Positions 46,100 to 61,917 are shown, counted from the first letter of the stretch. The stretch is 64,000 nt of DNA from Demequina lignilytica (GCF_030418305.1 NZ_JAUHPX010000009.1:54934-118933); one strand, 5' to 3'. Translations and numbers: made by a program. Notes: a model not told the origin generated them from the letters alone.

Positions 46100-47122
46100 A
46101 TGCGAATCGGACTTCTCACGGGCGGCGGCGACTGCCCCGGCCTGAACGCCGCGATCCGTGCGGTGGTCAAGCGCGGCACGTCGGAGCTCGGATGCTCCAT
46201 CGTCGGCTTCAACAACGGCTGGCAGGGAGTGATCGACGGGGATGCGAAGCCCCTGACCCGTGACGACGTGTCCGGCATCCTCATCCACGGCGGGACCATG
46301 CTCGGCACCGCCCGATGCCACCCGCACAAGGTCGAGGGCGGCATGGAGGCGGTCAAGGACACGTTCGAGCACGAGAAGCTCGACGGGTTCATCTGCATCG
46401 GCGGCGACGGGACCCTCAAGGCGGCCGGCAAGGTCTCGAAGGCGCTCGGCGTGCCCGTGATCGGCATCCCGAAGACCATCGACAACGACGTGGTCGGCAC
46501 CGACAACGCGATCGGCTTCGACACCGCCGTGACGGTCGCGACCGAGGCGGTCGACCGGCTGCACTCCACCGCCGAGTCGCACAACCGGGTCATGGTCGTC
46601 GAGCTGATGGGCCGCCACAGCGGCTGGATCGCGGTCACCGCGGGCATCGCGGGAGGCGCCGACATCATCCTCGCGCCCGAGGAGCCGTTCGACATCGACC
46701 AGATCGCGAAGCGCATCAAGCACCGCCACCGCTACAAGAACTTCTCGATCGTCGCGGTCGCCGAGGGCGCGATCCCCGCCGAGGGCACCACGTGGGAGGG
46801 CAACCCCACCATCGACGCGAAGGGCAACCCGATCGCCGGCTCGATCGGCCACGAGGTCACCAAGGCCATCGAGGCCCGCACCGGCTTCCCGACCCGCCTC
46901 ACGGTGCTCGGCTACGTCCAGCGCGGCGGTGTGCCGACCGCGGCGGACCGGCTGCTGGGCACCCGCATGGGGATCGCCGCGATCGACGGGATCGTCGCCG
47001 GCGAGTCGCACAAGTTCACGGCCCAGCAGGGTGACCACATCGTCCTCGAGCCCTTCGAGACGATGATGGGCAAGACCAAGTGGGTGCCGGCGGATCTCCT
47101 CAAGGCGGCCAACGGCCTCTGA
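46100..47122 (+). CDS. pfkA: 6-phosphofructokinase
   Basis: The 340-residue enzyme phosphorylates fructose 6-phosphate. It has LLTGGGDCPGLNAAIRA, the phosphate donor loop GGDGTLKAA with Gly104, the catalytic PKTIDND segment (Asp128 acts as base) and MGRHSGWIA. Gly104 favours ATP as donor, but the Lys125 of PKTIDND is more typical of pyrophosphate-linked or mixed-clade enzymes, so donor use is not settled by sequence. A TAGGGT hexamer at 46088-46093, overlapping the polA stop, ends six nt before ATG 46100, a leaderless-type promoter. Confidence 0.94.
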   Translation: MRIGLLTGGGDCPGLNAAIRAVVKRGTSELGCSIVGFNNGWQGVIDGDAKPLTRDDVSGILIHGGTMLGTARCHPHKVEGGMEAVKDTFEHEKLDGFICIGGDGTLKAAGKVSKALGVPVIGIPKTIDNDVVGTDNAIGFDTAVTVATEAVDRLHSTAESHNRVMVVELMGRHSGWIAVTAGIAGGADIILAPEEPFDIDQIAKRIKHRHRYKNFSIVAVAEGAIPAEGTTWEGNPTIDAKGNPIAGSIGHEVTKAIEARTGFPTRLTVLGYVQRGGVPTAADRLLGTRMGIAAIDGIVAGESHKFTAQQGDHIVLEPFETMMGKTKWVPADLLKAANGL

Positions 47123-47148
47123 GGCCGGCCGCCGCGCCGCGGCGCGCG

Positions 47149-47177
47149 TTGTGCGTGACCCCTGTTCGAGGTATGAT
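47149..47177 (+). promoter_or_regulatory. strong sigma-70-type promoter of rpsA
   Basis: TTGTGC (47149-47154), a 17-bp spacer and TATGAT (47172-47177) make one of the best promoter matches in the window. The transcript would have a leader of about 70 nt. Near the start, GGAG (47243-47246) is the likely ribosome site and can pair with CTCC at 47250-47253. Confidence 0.7.
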
Positions 47178-47256
47178 TTTCGTTGGCCTATCACGCCTGC
47201 GCGTCCGGCCTGTCCATATTCATACGATTCCCTGTCCACATCGGAGCTTCTCCTTC

Positions 47257-48747
47257 ATGCCCGTTTCCACCCCCGAGTCCACCCCTATCGCCGTCAACGA
47301 CATCGGCACCGCTGAGGACTTCCTCGCTGCCGTCGACGCGACCATCAAGAACTTCGACGACGGCGACCTCGTCGAGGGCACCATCGTCAAGGTCGACCGT
47401 GACGAGGTCCTCCTCGACATCGGCTACAAGACCGAGGGCGTCATCCCCGCTCGCGAGCTCTCCATCCGTCACGACGCCGACCCGGACGAGGTCGTCAACG
47501 TCGGCGACACCGTCGAGGCGCTCGTCCTCACCAAGGAGGACAAGGAGGGTCGCCTGATCCTCTCGAAGAAGCGCGCGCAGTACGAGCGCGCCTGGGGCTC
47601 GATCGAGAAGATCAAGGAGGAGGACGGCGTCGTCTCCGGCACCGTCATCGAGGTGGTCAAGGGCGGCCTGATCGTCGACATCGGCCTCCGTGGCTTCCTC
47701 CCGGCCTCGCTCGTGGAGATGCGCCGCGTGCGCGACCTCGCGCCCTACATCGGCCAGGCCATCGAGGCCAAGATCATCGAGCTCGACAAGAACCGCAACA
47801 ACGTGGTCCTGTCGCGCCGTGCGTTCCTCGAGCAGACGCAGTCGGAGGTCCGCTCGTCGTTCCTCACCGCGCTCGCGCCGGGCCAGGTCCGCAAGGGTGT
47901 CGTCTCGTCGATCGTCAACTTCGGCGCGTTCGTCGACCTGGGCGGCGTGGACGGCCTCGTGCACGTCTCCGAGCTCTCGTGGAAGCACATCGACCACCCG
48001 TCCGAGGTCGTCTCGGTCGGCCAGGAGGTCGAGGTCGAGGTCCTCACCGTCGAGATGGACCGCGAGCGCGTCTCGCTGTCGCTCAAGGCGACCCAGGAGG
48101 ACCCGTGGGCGGTCTACGCCCGCACCCACGCGATCGGTCAGATCGTCCCGGGCAAGGTCACCAAGCTTGTCCCGTTCGGCGCGTTCGTGCGCGTGTTCGA
48201 GGGCATCGAGGGCCTGGTGCACATCTCCGAGCTGGCGACCCGCCACGTGGAGCTGCCGGAGCAGGTCGTCTCGGCCGACGAGGACGTCTTCGTCAAGATC
48301 ATCGACATCGACCTCGAGCGTCGCCGCATCTCGCTGTCCATCAAGCAGGCCAACGAGGGTGTCGACCCCCAGGGCGAGGACTTCGACCCCGCGCTGTACG
48401 GCATGACCGCCGAGTACGACGCAGCCGGCAACTACATCTACCCCGAGGGCTTCGACGCCGACACCCAGGAGTGGCGCGAGGGCTTCGACGAGGCCCGCGA
48501 GGCCTGGGAGGCCGAGTACGCCAAGGCGCACGAGCGCTGGGAGGCTCACAAGTCGTTCGTGGCCAAGCAGGACGCCGCAGCCGCCGAGGCCGAGGCCACC
48601 GCTCCGGCCGCCGCCCCCCGCAAGGGTGGCCGCAAGGGCGACGCCCCCGCGTCGTACTCGTCGCACGACGAGTCGACCAACGACCAGGGCACCCTGGCCT
48701 CGGACGAGCGTCTCGCCGCGCTGCGCGAGAAGCTCACCGGCAACTGA
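47257..48747 (+). CDS. rpsA: 30S ribosomal protein S1
   Basis: S1 binds mRNA and helps bring it to the 30S subunit. The 496-residue protein has four S1 OB-fold repeats, at about residues 38-105, 122-190, 207-278 and 292-365, with typical openings GDLVEGTIVKVDRDEVLLDI, GVVSGTVIEVVKGGLIVDIG, GVVSSIVNFGAFVDLGG and PGKVTKLVPFGAFVRVFEG. Actinobacterial S1 has four repeats where E. coli has six. The C-terminal 120 residues are an acidic then Ala/Lys-rich tail. ATG 47257 is chosen on repeat position and the promoter upstream. A hairpin at 48762-48799 follows. Confidence 0.96.
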   Translation: MPVSTPESTPIAVNDIGTAEDFLAAVDATIKNFDDGDLVEGTIVKVDRDEVLLDIGYKTEGVIPARELSIRHDADPDEVVNVGDTVEALVLTKEDKEGRLILSKKRAQYERAWGSIEKIKEEDGVVSGTVIEVVKGGLIVDIGLRGFLPASLVEMRRVRDLAPYIGQAIEAKIIELDKNRNNVVLSRRAFLEQTQSEVRSSFLTALAPGQVRKGVVSSIVNFGAFVDLGGVDGLVHVSELSWKHIDHPSEVVSVGQEVEVEVLTVEMDRERVSLSLKATQEDPWAVYARTHAIGQIVPGKVTKLVPFGAFVRVFEGIEGLVHISELATRHVELPEQVVSADEDVFVKIIDIDLERRRISLSIKQANEGVDPQGEDFDPALYGMTAEYDAAGNYIYPEGFDADTQEWREGFDEAREAWEAEYAKAHERWEAHKSFVAKQDAAAAEAEATAPAAAPRKGGRKGDAPASYSSHDESTNDQGTLASDERLAALREKLTGN

Positions 48748-48761
48748 TCCTCACCGATCTC

Positions 48762-48799
48762 ACGGAGGCCGCCATCCCCTCGGGGGTGGCGGCCTCCGT
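48762..48799 (+). terminator. hairpin terminator after rpsA
   Basis: ACGGAGGCCGCCA (48762-48774) pairs perfectly with TGGCGGCCTCCGT (48787-48799), and CCCC/GGGG inside the loop extends the structure. It is 15 bp after the rpsA stop, without a T-run. Confidence 0.75.
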
Positions 48800-48849
48800 C
48801 GTATCCGGCCTGCTTGGCGCCGGTGGGTGCCACGTGTGACACTTCATCC

Positions 48850-49443
48850 GTGCTGCGCATCGGTCTCACCGGAGGAATCGCCTCGGGCAAGTCGACGGCC
48901 CTGGCGCGCTTCGCGGAGCTGGGAGCGCGCGTGGTCGATCACGACCAGCTGTCGAGGCGCGCCGTCGCACCCGGATCGGCGGCGCTCGCCGACATCGCCC
49001 GCGAGTTCGGCCCCCGGCTGATCGTGAAGGACGAGCTGGACCGCGGCGCCCTCGCGCAGATCGTCTTCGCCGACGACCACGCGCTCGCGCGTCTCAACAG
49101 CATCGTCCATCCGTACGTCATGGCGATGGGCCAGGCGGCGGACCGTCAGGCGCGTGCCGAGGGCGTGCGCGTGATCGTCCATGACATCCCCCTGCTGGTC
49201 GAGACGGGGCAGGACGGGGAGTTCGACCTGGTGGTCACGGTGGCGGCGGAACTCGACACGCGGGTGCGCCGCATGATCGAGTCCCGCGGCATGACGGAGG
49301 ACGATGCGCGGGCCCGGATCCGCGCCCAGGCGACCGACGAGCAGCGGGCCGCGGCGGCGGACGTGGTGCTGGACGGCAACGCGACGCCCGAGCACCTCGC
49401 GCGTCAGGTCGACGACTTCTGGCACGTGCACGTCCCGTCGTGA
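48850..49443 (+). CDS. coaE: dephospho-CoA kinase
   Basis: CoaE adds the 3'-phosphate to dephospho-CoA, the last step in coenzyme A synthesis. The 197-residue protein starts [16 protein letters not shown], whose P-loop GGIASGKS is the signature, then [14 protein letters not shown] with the catalytic Asp, and DIPLLVETG and the lid [13 protein letters not shown]. It lacks the extra C-terminal GrpB-like domain found in mycobacterial CoaE. GTG 48850 is preferred; an upstream in-frame start would add non-conserved residues. rpsA-coaE-uvrB is the usual actinobacterial order. Confidence 0.94.
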   Translation: MLRIGLTGGIASGKSTALARFAELGARVVDHDQLSRRAVAPGSAALADIAREFGPRLIVKDELDRGALAQIVFADDHALARLNSIVHPYVMAMGQAADRQARAEGVRVIVHDIPLLVETGQDGEFDLVVTVAAELDTRVRRMIESRGMTEDDARARIRAQATDEQRAAAADVVLDGNATPEHLARQVDDFWHVHVPS

Positions 49444-49483
49444 GCGCGACGGCGGTGTCGGACCCCCGGCGTACCGTAGTCGC

Positions 49484-51547
<2,064 letters not shown>

Positions 51548-51603
51548 ACGGCTCCGGACCGGGGACGCCGCGGCTCGAGGTCGCGCGCGCCTAGGATGGT
51601 CCG

Positions 51604-52620
51604 GTGGAATCCGGACTCGTGTGGGCGATCACCATCGCGGGCATCGTGGGGCTGTTCGTCTTCGACTTCGTCGTCGTGGTCGCGAAGCCGCACGTCCCCA
51701 GCTTCCGCGAGTCAGCGCTGTGGTCCGTCTTCTACATCGTCCTCGCGCTCGCCTTCGGCGCCTCGATGTGGCTGTGGAACCTGCCGCACAAGGGCACGGA
51801 GTTCCTCGCCGGCTTCATCACGGAGAAGTCGCTCTCGGTCGACAACCTCTTCGTCTTCATGGTGATCCTGTCGCGCTTCGCGGTACCGGCGAAGCAGCGC
51901 CAGCGCGTGCTGCTGATCGGGATCGCCATCGCGCTGGTCCTGCGCGGCGTCTTCATCGCCGCCGGGGCGGCCGCGCTCCACACGTTCAGCTGGAGCTTCT
52001 ACCTGTTCGGCGCGTTCCTGCTCTACACGGCCGTGGTCATCGCTCGGGAGGGCGGCGCCGAGGAGGGTGAGGTCGAGTACAAGGAGAACGCGATGGTGCG
52101 GTGGGCGCGTCGTCACCTGCCGGTGACCGACGGCTACCGCGACGGGCGCTTCGTCATCCGTGAGGCGGGACGGCGCATGGTGACCCCCATGGTGCTCGTG
52201 ATCCTCGCGATCGGCGGCACCGACGTCCTGTTCGCGCTCGACTCCATCCCGGCGATCTTCGGGCTGACCCAGGACCCGTACATCGTCTTCACCGCCAACG
52301 CCTTCGCGCTGCTCGGCCTGCGCCAGCTGTTCTTCCTCGTGGACGGCCTGCTCGAGCGGCTGGTCTACCTGTCCTACGGCCTCGCGGTGATCCTCGCGTT
52401 CATCGGCGTGAAGCTGGTGCTCGAGGCGCTGCACGCGAACTCGCTGCCGTTCATCAACGGCGGCGAGCCGGTCCACGTGCCGGAGATCTCCTCATGGGTG
52501 TCGCTCGGCGTGATCATCGTGGTGATCGCCGTCGCCACCGTCGCGTCGCTGATCGCGTCCACGCGGGGCGCGACGCTGCCGCGGCATCCCGACCACAGCG
52601 AGGGACACCCTCAGGACTGA
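51604..52620 (+). CDS. TerC/Alx family integral membrane protein
   Basis: A 338-residue membrane protein with about nine hydrophobic helices. VFDFVVVVAKPH, EKSLSVDNLFVFMVILSRF and GGTDVLFALDSIPAIFGLTQDPYIVFTANAFALLGLRQLFF are the conserved acidic-in-membrane motifs of the TerC/Alx family, known for manganese export or tellurite resistance and, in some bacteria, for metalation of exported proteins. Here the metal role is an inference. GTG 51604 follows TAGGAT (51592-51597) by six nt. The gene stands between uvrB and a convergent YciI-like gene; no yybP-ykoY type leader is visible in the 56-bp gap. Confidence 0.92.
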   Translation: MESGLVWAITIAGIVGLFVFDFVVVVAKPHVPSFRESALWSVFYIVLALAFGASMWLWNLPHKGTEFLAGFITEKSLSVDNLFVFMVILSRFAVPAKQRQRVLLIGIAIALVLRGVFIAAGAAALHTFSWSFYLFGAFLLYTAVVIAREGGAEEGEVEYKENAMVRWARRHLPVTDGYRDGRFVIREAGRRMVTPMVLVILAIGGTDVLFALDSIPAIFGLTQDPYIVFTANAFALLGLRQLFFLVDGLLERLVYLSYGLAVILAFIGVKLVLEALHANSLPFINGGEPVHVPEISSWVSLGVIIVVIAVATVASLIASTRGATLPRHPDHSEGHPQD

Positions 52621-52635
52621 CCGCGGAGCGGGGTG

Positions 52636-52935
52636 CTAGGCGGGGAAGTCACGGGCCGGCCACGCCCCGAAGGCGGGCCACTCGCGGATCGACCTCTCGG
52701 GCACCAGCCCGGCCAGCACGTAGGGGTCGTTCGCGACGATCTGCTCGGCCTCGTCGAGCGAGTCGACGTCGAGGACGATCAGCGCGCCGGGCTGCAGCGC
52801 GTCGCCGTAGCGTCCGATGGCGGGGCAGCGGCCGGACGCCGCGAGGGCGCGGAAGTGCGCGAGGTGCTCGGGACGGCGGGCGGCGCGGTCGTCGGCGCGC
52901 TCGTCGTAGGTGTAGTGGACGGCGTAGAGGCTCAT
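52636..52935 (-). CDS. YciI-like protein
   Basis: A 99-residue protein of the YciI/DGPF ferredoxin-like family. The N-terminus reads SLYAVHYTYD, followed by the conserved RPEHLAHFRAL segment with the putative catalytic His, GRYGDALQPGALIVLDVDSLDEAEQIVANDPYVLAGLV and a C-terminal aromatic stretch, REWPAFG. Related proteins are small enzymes of uncertain reaction. ATG 52935 is preceded by CAGGAT (52942-52947 complement) six nt upstream. A longer frame opens toward uvrA but has no start support. It is divergent from uvrA and convergent with the TerC gene. Confidence 0.88.
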   Translation of the reverse strand: MSLYAVHYTYDERADDRAARRPEHLAHFRALAASGRCPAIGRYGDALQPGALIVLDVDSLDEAEQIVANDPYVLAGLVPERSIREWPAFGAWPARDFPA

Positions 52936-53019
52936 GGGCTCATCCTGCCGCACACGCCGCGCCGCGTCCCGACCCCGGCGTGCCGGCCGGGGCCGGCCGA
53001 GGGGGCGCGACACGCGGGA

Positions 53020-53035
53020 TCGAACGTGTGTTCGA
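53020..53035. promoter_or_regulatory. LexA (SOS) box upstream of uvrA
   Basis: TCGAAC-GTGT-GTTCGA is a perfect 16-bp palindrome matching the actinobacterial LexA consensus TCGAAC-N4-GTTCGA. It lies 14 bp upstream of the TAGCAT -10 of uvrA (53049-53054), in the -35 region, so bound LexA would block RNA polymerase. This places uvrA in the SOS regulon. Confidence 0.9.
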
Positions 53036-53048
53036 AGGCGTTTCCGCG

Positions 53049-53054
53049 TAGCAT
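53049..53054 (+). promoter_or_regulatory. -10 element of uvrA, leaderless spacing
   Basis: TAGCAT ends six nt before GTG 53061. Together with the LexA box it defines a compact SOS-controlled promoter whose transcript probably begins at the start codon. Confidence 0.6.
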
Positions 53055-53060
53055 GGCCGG

Positions 53061-55922
<2,862 letters not shown>

Positions 55923-55931
55923 GCTGGCGGC

Positions 55932-57815
55932 GTGACCGATCCCGCCTCCTACCGGCCGGCGCCTGGCTCCATCCCCGCGAAGCCGGGCGTGTACCGCTTC
56001 CGGGACCCCCATGGCCGGGTCGTCTACGTCGGGAAGGCGAAGAGCCTGCGCGCCCGGCTCGCGAACTACTTCCAGGACCCCGCCCAGCTGCACCCGCGCA
56101 CCCGGCAGATGGTCACCACCGCATCGTCCGTCGACTGGACCGTGGTCCGCAGCGAGGTCGAGGCGCTGATCCTCGAGCACACGTGGATCAAGCAGTACGA
56201 CCCGCGCTTCAACGTGGTCTTCAAGGACGACAAGTCGTATCCGTACCTCGCGGTCACCATGAACGAGCAGTACCCGCGCATGCAGGTGATGCGGGGGGAC
56301 CGGAGGAAGGGCGTGCGCTACTTCGGCCCCTACGCCAAGGCGTGGGCGATCCGTGAGACCGTCGACACCCTGCTCACCGCGCTGCCGATGCGGACGTGCG
56401 CGCCGGGCGTCTTCCGCAAGGCGGAGCGGCAGGGCCGTCCGTGCCTGCTCGGCTACATCGACAAGTGCGCCGCGCCATGCGTGGGGCGCGTCTCCGAGGA
56501 GGAGCACCGCGAGCTCGCCGAGCGGGTGTGCCAGGTGCTCGCCGGCGACGCCAAGAGCATCGTGCGCGACCTGACGCGATCCATGCAGGCGGCGGCCGAG
56601 CGGGAGGACTTCGAGGCAGCGGCGCGTGCCCGGGACAGGCTCCGCGCGCTCGACAACGTGATGGCGCGCAACGCGATCGTGCTCGCGGCCGGGGTCGACG
56701 CCGACGTGTTCTCGCTCGCGGACGACGAGCTCGAGGCCGCGGCCCACGTGTTCCACGTCCGCGACGGCCGCATCGCGGGCGAGCGCGGCTGGGTGGTCGA
56801 CAAGCCCGAGCCGCTCGACCCGGCGGGGATGGTCGGCCAGCTGGTGCAGGAGGCGTACGGCGCGGCGGAGCGCGAGGAGATCCCGACCGAGGTGCTGGTG
56901 CCGTTCCTGCCGGACGACGCGCCGGCCCTCACCGAGTGGCTGAGCGGGGTGCGCGGAGCGAAGGTGTCGATGCGCGTCCCGTCGCGAGGCAAGAAGGCGG
57001 AGCTCGCGCAGACGGGCGCGGGGAACGCGACCCAGGTGCTCGAGCAGCACCGCCTCAAGCGCGCCTCCGACCTCACCACCCGGTCGGCGGCGCTCCAGGA
57101 GCTTCAGGACGCGCTGGCGCTCGACCAGGCACCGCTGCGGATCGAGTGCTACGACATCTCGCACACGCAGGGCACGAACCAGGTCGGCTCGATGGTGGTC
57201 TTCGAGGACGCCATCGCGCGCAAGGCGGAGTACCGCCAGTTCTCCATCGCGGACGCGGTCGACGACACCGCCGCCATGCACGAGGTCCTCTCCCGGCGGT
57301 TCCGGCGCTACCTCGAGGAGTCGCAGCTGCCGCCGGAGGAGCGGGAGAGCGCGCGGTTCGCGTACCCCCCGCAGCTGGTGGTGGTCGACGGTGGCCTGCC
57401 GCAGGTGAACGCCGCCCGCCGGACGCTCGACGAGGTCGGCGTGCCCGAGATCGCGGTGGTGGGGCTCGCGAAGCGGCTCGAGGAGGTGTGGGTGCCGGGC
57501 GACGACTTCCCGGTGATCCTCCCGCGTGGCTCGGAGGCGCTCTACCTGCTCCAGCGCGTGCGGGACGAGGCCCACCGCTTCGCCATCAAGAACCACCGCG
57601 CGAAGCGCACGAAGGCGATGAAGGTGTCGCAGCTCGACCAGGTGGCCGGGGTCGGCCCGACCCGAGCGAAGGCCCTGATCACCCACTTCGGGTCCCTCGC
57701 GCGCCTCAAGGAGGCGTCGATCGAGCAGATCGCGCTGGTGCCGGGTGTGGGCGAGGGCACCGCGCGGACTGTCTACGCGGCCCTGCACGGGGAGGGTGGC
57801 ATGCTGGGCGCATGA
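55932..57815 (+). CDS. uvrC: excinuclease ABC subunit C
   Basis: UvrC makes the two incisions around a lesion. The 627-residue protein has an N-terminal GIY-YIG domain ([26 protein letters not shown]), a cysteine cluster at about 155-180 (CAPGVF...[13 protein letters not shown], a presumed Fe-S site), a UVR motif near 205-235, the RNase H-like nuclease domain with [24 protein letters not shown] and [13 protein letters not shown], and a C-terminal helix-hairpin-helix pair. GTG 55932 lies six nt after TAGGCT (55920-55925), which overlaps the uvrA stop. rapZ overlaps its end by 4 bp. Confidence 0.97.
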   Translation: MTDPASYRPAPGSIPAKPGVYRFRDPHGRVVYVGKAKSLRARLANYFQDPAQLHPRTRQMVTTASSVDWTVVRSEVEALILEHTWIKQYDPRFNVVFKDDKSYPYLAVTMNEQYPRMQVMRGDRRKGVRYFGPYAKAWAIRETVDTLLTALPMRTCAPGVFRKAERQGRPCLLGYIDKCAAPCVGRVSEEEHRELAERVCQVLAGDAKSIVRDLTRSMQAAAEREDFEAAARARDRLRALDNVMARNAIVLAAGVDADVFSLADDELEAAAHVFHVRDGRIAGERGWVVDKPEPLDPAGMVGQLVQEAYGAAEREEIPTEVLVPFLPDDAPALTEWLSGVRGAKVSMRVPSRGKKAELAQTGAGNATQVLEQHRLKRASDLTTRSAALQELQDALALDQAPLRIECYDISHTQGTNQVGSMVVFEDAIARKAEYRQFSIADAVDDTAAMHEVLSRRFRRYLEESQLPPEERESARFAYPPQLVVVDGGLPQVNAARRTLDEVGVPEIAVVGLAKRLEEVWVPGDDFPVILPRGSEALYLLQRVRDEAHRFAIKNHRAKRTKAMKVSQLDQVAGVGPTRAKALITHFGSLARLKEASIEQIALVPGVGEGTARTVYAALHGEGGMLGA

Positions 57816-58732
57816 CGGATGAGGTCCCCCCGGTCACCTTCCCCTCCGGCATCCCCCTGCCTGTCCTGGACATGACGGGCGTCTCCGCTCAGGTCATCGT
57901 CCTCACGGGCATGTCGGGCGCGGGACGCACCAAGGCCGCCGCCGTCCTCGCGGACCTCGGCTGGTACGTCGTCGACAACCTCCCGCCCCAGCTCCTCGGC
58001 GGCCTGGTCGCGATGGTCGGCCGGGGCGGGCGCGACCGGCTCGCCGCTGTGGTCGACGTGCGCGGCGGAGAGTTCTTCCAGGACGTCGAGGCGGCGCTCG
58101 ACGACCTGGAGGCCCGCGGCGTCCCCGTCCGGCTCATCTTCCTGGACGCCTCCGACCAGGCGCTCGTGCGGCGGTTCGAGGAGGCCCGACGGCCGCACCC
58201 GCTGCAGGGCGCGGGCACGCTCCTCGAGGGCATCTCGCGGGAGCGCGTGGCCCTCGCCGCGGTCCGGGAGCGCGCCACCGAGCTGGTCGACACGAGCGAC
58301 CTCAACGTCCACCAGCTCCGGGACGTGATGACGGACGTGGCGGGGGAGGGCGACCGCCCGCTGCAGGTCAACGTGCAGTCGTTCGGCTTCAAGAACGGCG
58401 TGCCTCACGATGCCGACTTCGTGGCCGACGTGAGATTCCTGCACAACCCGCACTGGGTCCCCGAGCTGCGTCCCCTCACCGGTCTCGACCAGCCCGTGCG
58501 CGACTACGTGCTCGGCTCCGATGGCGCGGACGAGTTCGTGACGGGATACGCGGACGTCATGGGCACCGTGCTGGACCGCTACCGGGCCCACGACAAGCAC
58601 TCGGTCACCATCGGCGTGGGCTGCACCGGCGGCAAGCACCGGTCCGTCGCCGTCGCGGAGGAGCTCGGCCGCGTGCTTGCGGAGCGCGGCTACCAGGTCC
58701 GCGTGAGCCACCGCGACCGGGGCCGGTCGTGA
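57812..58732 (+). CDS. rapZ: RNase adapter RapZ / YvcJ-type nucleotide-binding protein
   Basis: A 306-residue P-loop protein. In E. coli, RapZ controls glucosamine-6-phosphate synthase through small RNA decay; in Gram-positives the role is less clear. Walker A GMSGAGRT is at 33-40, Walker B-like LIFLDAS near 110, and the conserved C-terminal [27 protein letters not shown] and [13 protein letters not shown], the last forming the C-terminal phosphosugar-binding domain. The first 20 residues are variable. The order uvrC-rapZ-yvcK-whiA, each overlapping or a few bases apart, is a classical Gram-positive operon. Confidence 0.94.
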   Translation: MTDEVPPVTFPSGIPLPVLDMTGVSAQVIVLTGMSGAGRTKAAAVLADLGWYVVDNLPPQLLGGLVAMVGRGGRDRLAAVVDVRGGEFFQDVEAALDDLEARGVPVRLIFLDASDQALVRRFEEARRPHPLQGAGTLLEGISRERVALAAVRERATELVDTSDLNVHQLRDVMTDVAGEGDRPLQVNVQSFGFKNGVPHDADFVADVRFLHNPHWVPELRPLTGLDQPVRDYVLGSDGADEFVTGYADVMGTVLDRYRAHDKHSVTIGVGCTGGKHRSVAVAEELGRVLAERGYQVRVSHRDRGRS

Positions 58733-59685
58733 CGCCCGCGCCGCACGTGGTGGCCCTCGGTGGCGGCCACGGCCTGTACGCGAGCCTGACCGCGCTGCGG
58801 GGGCGCTGCGAGGTGCTGACGGCGGTGGTGACGGTCGCGGACGACGGGGGCTCGTCCGGCCGCATCCGCGCCGAGATGCCGGTGCCGCCGCCGGGGGACC
58901 TGCGCATGGCGCTGTCCGCCCTGTGCGAGGACACCGACTGGGGCCGGACCTGGCGCGACGTGCTGCAGTGGCGGTTCGCCACCACGGGCCCCCTCGACGG
59001 CCACGCCGTCGGGAACCTCCTGATCGCCGGACTGTGGGACCGCACGGGCGGGATCGTCGAGGGCCTGGACTGGGTGGCCCGCCTCCTGCGCTGCGAGGGA
59101 CGGGTCCTTCCCGTGTCGACCGAGCCGATCGTCGTGAGCGCGCACGTCGAGGGCAGGGACGGCGTGCTGCGCCGGGTCGAAGGCCAGGTCGCCGTGGCGA
59201 CCGCGCAGGGCCGGGTGCGCGACCTGGCCGTCTCGCCCGCCGACCCCGCGGTGCCCGCGGCGACGCTCGAGGCGATCGCGGACGCGGACGCGGTCATCCT
59301 CGGACCGGGCAGCTGGTACACCTCGGTGCTCACGCACTTCCTGGTGCCGCGGGTCGCGGAGGCGCTGGTTGCGGCGGGCGGGCGGACCATCCTGACGCTC
59401 AACATCGCGCATGAGGACGAGGAGACGGCCGGCACCGACCGGGTCGACGACGTCGCGGTGCTGCGCGCGGCGGCCCCCGGCTTCGTGCCGGCGGCGGTGC
59501 TCGCCGACGCGACCCACGACGAGCCGCGGCTGCGCGCCGCGGTCGAGGACTGGGGCGCACGGTTCGTGGTGGCGCCGATGCGGGCGGACGATGCGGTGGA
59601 CAGGCATGACGTGGGCAGGCTGGGCGAGCAGTACGCGCAGCTGCTCGCCGAGGTGGCCGCGGGCGGCTCCGCGATGCGCCGATGA
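58729..59685 (+). CDS. yvcK: YvcK/CofD-family gluconeogenesis factor-like protein
   Basis: A 318-residue protein of the YvcK branch of the CofD-like family, a UDP-sugar-binding regulator linked with cell-wall metabolism and growth on gluconeogenic carbon in Gram-positives. It begins [18 protein letters not shown], then [39 protein letters not shown] and [18 protein letters not shown], matching the family nucleotide pocket. GTG 58729 overlaps the rapZ stop by 4 bp. whiA begins 17 bp after its stop. Confidence 0.93.
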   Translation: MTPAPHVVALGGGHGLYASLTALRGRCEVLTAVVTVADDGGSSGRIRAEMPVPPPGDLRMALSALCEDTDWGRTWRDVLQWRFATTGPLDGHAVGNLLIAGLWDRTGGIVEGLDWVARLLRCEGRVLPVSTEPIVVSAHVEGRDGVLRRVEGQVAVATAQGRVRDLAVSPADPAVPAATLEAIADADAVILGPGSWYTSVLTHFLVPRVAEALVAAGGRTILTLNIAHEDEETAGTDRVDDVAVLRAAAPGFVPAAVLADATHDEPRLRAAVEDWGARFVVAPMRADDAVDRHDVGRLGEQYAQLLAEVAAGGSAMRR

Positions 59686-59701
59686 ATGGCAGGATTGCGC
59701 C

Positions 59702-60685
59702 ATGGCTTTGACGGCAGAGGTGAAGGACGAGCTTGCCCGCGTGCCCCTCGAGAGGGTGTCCGCGCGCAAGGCCGAGATCGCGGCGACCCTCCGGTTCGCG
59801 GGGGGCCTGCACATCGTCTCCGGGCGGATCGTGATCGAGGCCGAGCTCGACACCGCGATCGCCGCGCGGCGCCTGCGCCAGTTCATCGGCGAGACCTACG
59901 GCCTGAGCTCCGAGATCATCGTGGTGTCGGGCGGCGCCCTGAAGAAGGGCAACCGCTACGTCGTCCGCGTGGTCAAGGAGGGCGAGGCCCTGGCCCGCCA
60001 GACCGGCCTGCTCGACCACCGCGGCCGCCCGGTGCGGGGCCTCCCGCCCCACGTGGTCGGGGGTTCGATCGAGGACACCGTGGCCGCGTGGCGTGGAGCG
60101 TTCCTCGCGCACGGCTCGCTCACCGAGCCGGGTCGCTCCTCCGCGCTCGAGGTCACCTCGCCCGGCCCCGAGGCGGCGCTCGCCCTCGTGGGCGCGGCGC
60201 GCCGTCTCGGCATCTCCGCGAAGTCGCGCGAGGTTCGCGGGGTCGACCGCGTGGTGATCCGCGACGGCGACGCCATCGCGAGCCTCCTCACGCGCCTGGG
60301 TGCCCACGGCTCCGTGCTGGTGTGGGAGGAGAAGCGCACCCGTCGCGAGGTGCGCGGCACCGCCAACCGGCTCGCGAACTTCGACGACGCGAACCTCCGG
60401 CGCTCGGCGCGCGCCGCCGTGGCCGCGGGCGCGCGCGTGGACCGAGCGTTCGAGATCCTCGGCGACGAGGTCCCCGATCACCTGCGCGAGGCCGGCGAGC
60501 TGCGCCTCGCGAACAAGGAGGCGTCCCTCGAGGAGCTGGGCAAGCTGGCCGACCCGCCGCTCACGAAGGACGCCGTCGCGGGGCGCATCCGGCGCCTGCT
60601 GGCGACCGCCGACAAGCGCGCGGAGGAGCTCGGCATCCCGGATACCGAGGCGGGTATCGCACAGGAGCTTCTCGACCTCGACTAG
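59702..60685 (+). CDS. whiA: WhiA developmental/division regulator
   Basis: WhiA has a degenerate LAGLIDADG homing-endonuclease domain and a C-terminal helix-turn-helix; in Streptomyces it works with WhiB to start sporulation septation. In this 327-residue protein, the N-terminal portion begins [31 protein letters not shown], the central domain carries [24 protein letters not shown], and the C-terminus reads [23 protein letters not shown], the DNA-binding helix-turn-helix. Whether this organism sporulates cannot be told; non-sporulating actinobacteria also have whiA. Co-localised with rapZ and yvcK. Confidence 0.96.
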   Translation: MALTAEVKDELARVPLERVSARKAEIAATLRFAGGLHIVSGRIVIEAELDTAIAARRLRQFIGETYGLSSEIIVVSGGALKKGNRYVVRVVKEGEALARQTGLLDHRGRPVRGLPPHVVGGSIEDTVAAWRGAFLAHGSLTEPGRSSALEVTSPGPEAALALVGAARRLGISAKSREVRGVDRVVIRDGDAIASLLTRLGAHGSVLVWEEKRTRREVRGTANRLANFDDANLRRSARAAVAAGARVDRAFEILGDEVPDHLREAGELRLANKEASLEELGKLADPPLTKDAVAGRIRRLLATADKRAEELGIPDTEAGIAQELLDLD

Positions 60686-60722
60686 GGGAAATCCCAGGTC
60701 CGGTCCGGGACCTCGGTCCGCG

Positions 60723-61857
<1,135 letters not shown>

Positions 61858-61882
61858 GCGCCTGAGCACGATGTGACTGCAG

Positions 61883-61917
61883 CGACGGCCGCGCACGCTT
61901 GGCGTGTGCGGCCGTCG
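61883..61917 (+). terminator. long hairpin between gap and pgk
   Basis: Bases 61883-61898 pair with 61902-61917 over 16 bp, with one G-U pair and a TTG loop. It begins 26 bp after the gap stop and ends 47 bp before the pgk start. It may partially terminate transcription so that gap is made in excess over pgk and tpiA. Confidence 0.65.

Noticed and set aside
51548..51603. Manganese riboswitch (yybP-ykoY type) before the TerC-family gene
   Set aside because: The gap is only 56 bp, and the promoter hexamer lies six nt before the start, leaving no room for a leader RNA.
52621..52635. Additional gene or RNA between the TerC and YciI-like genes
   Set aside because: The gap is 15 bp between convergent stops and holds nothing.
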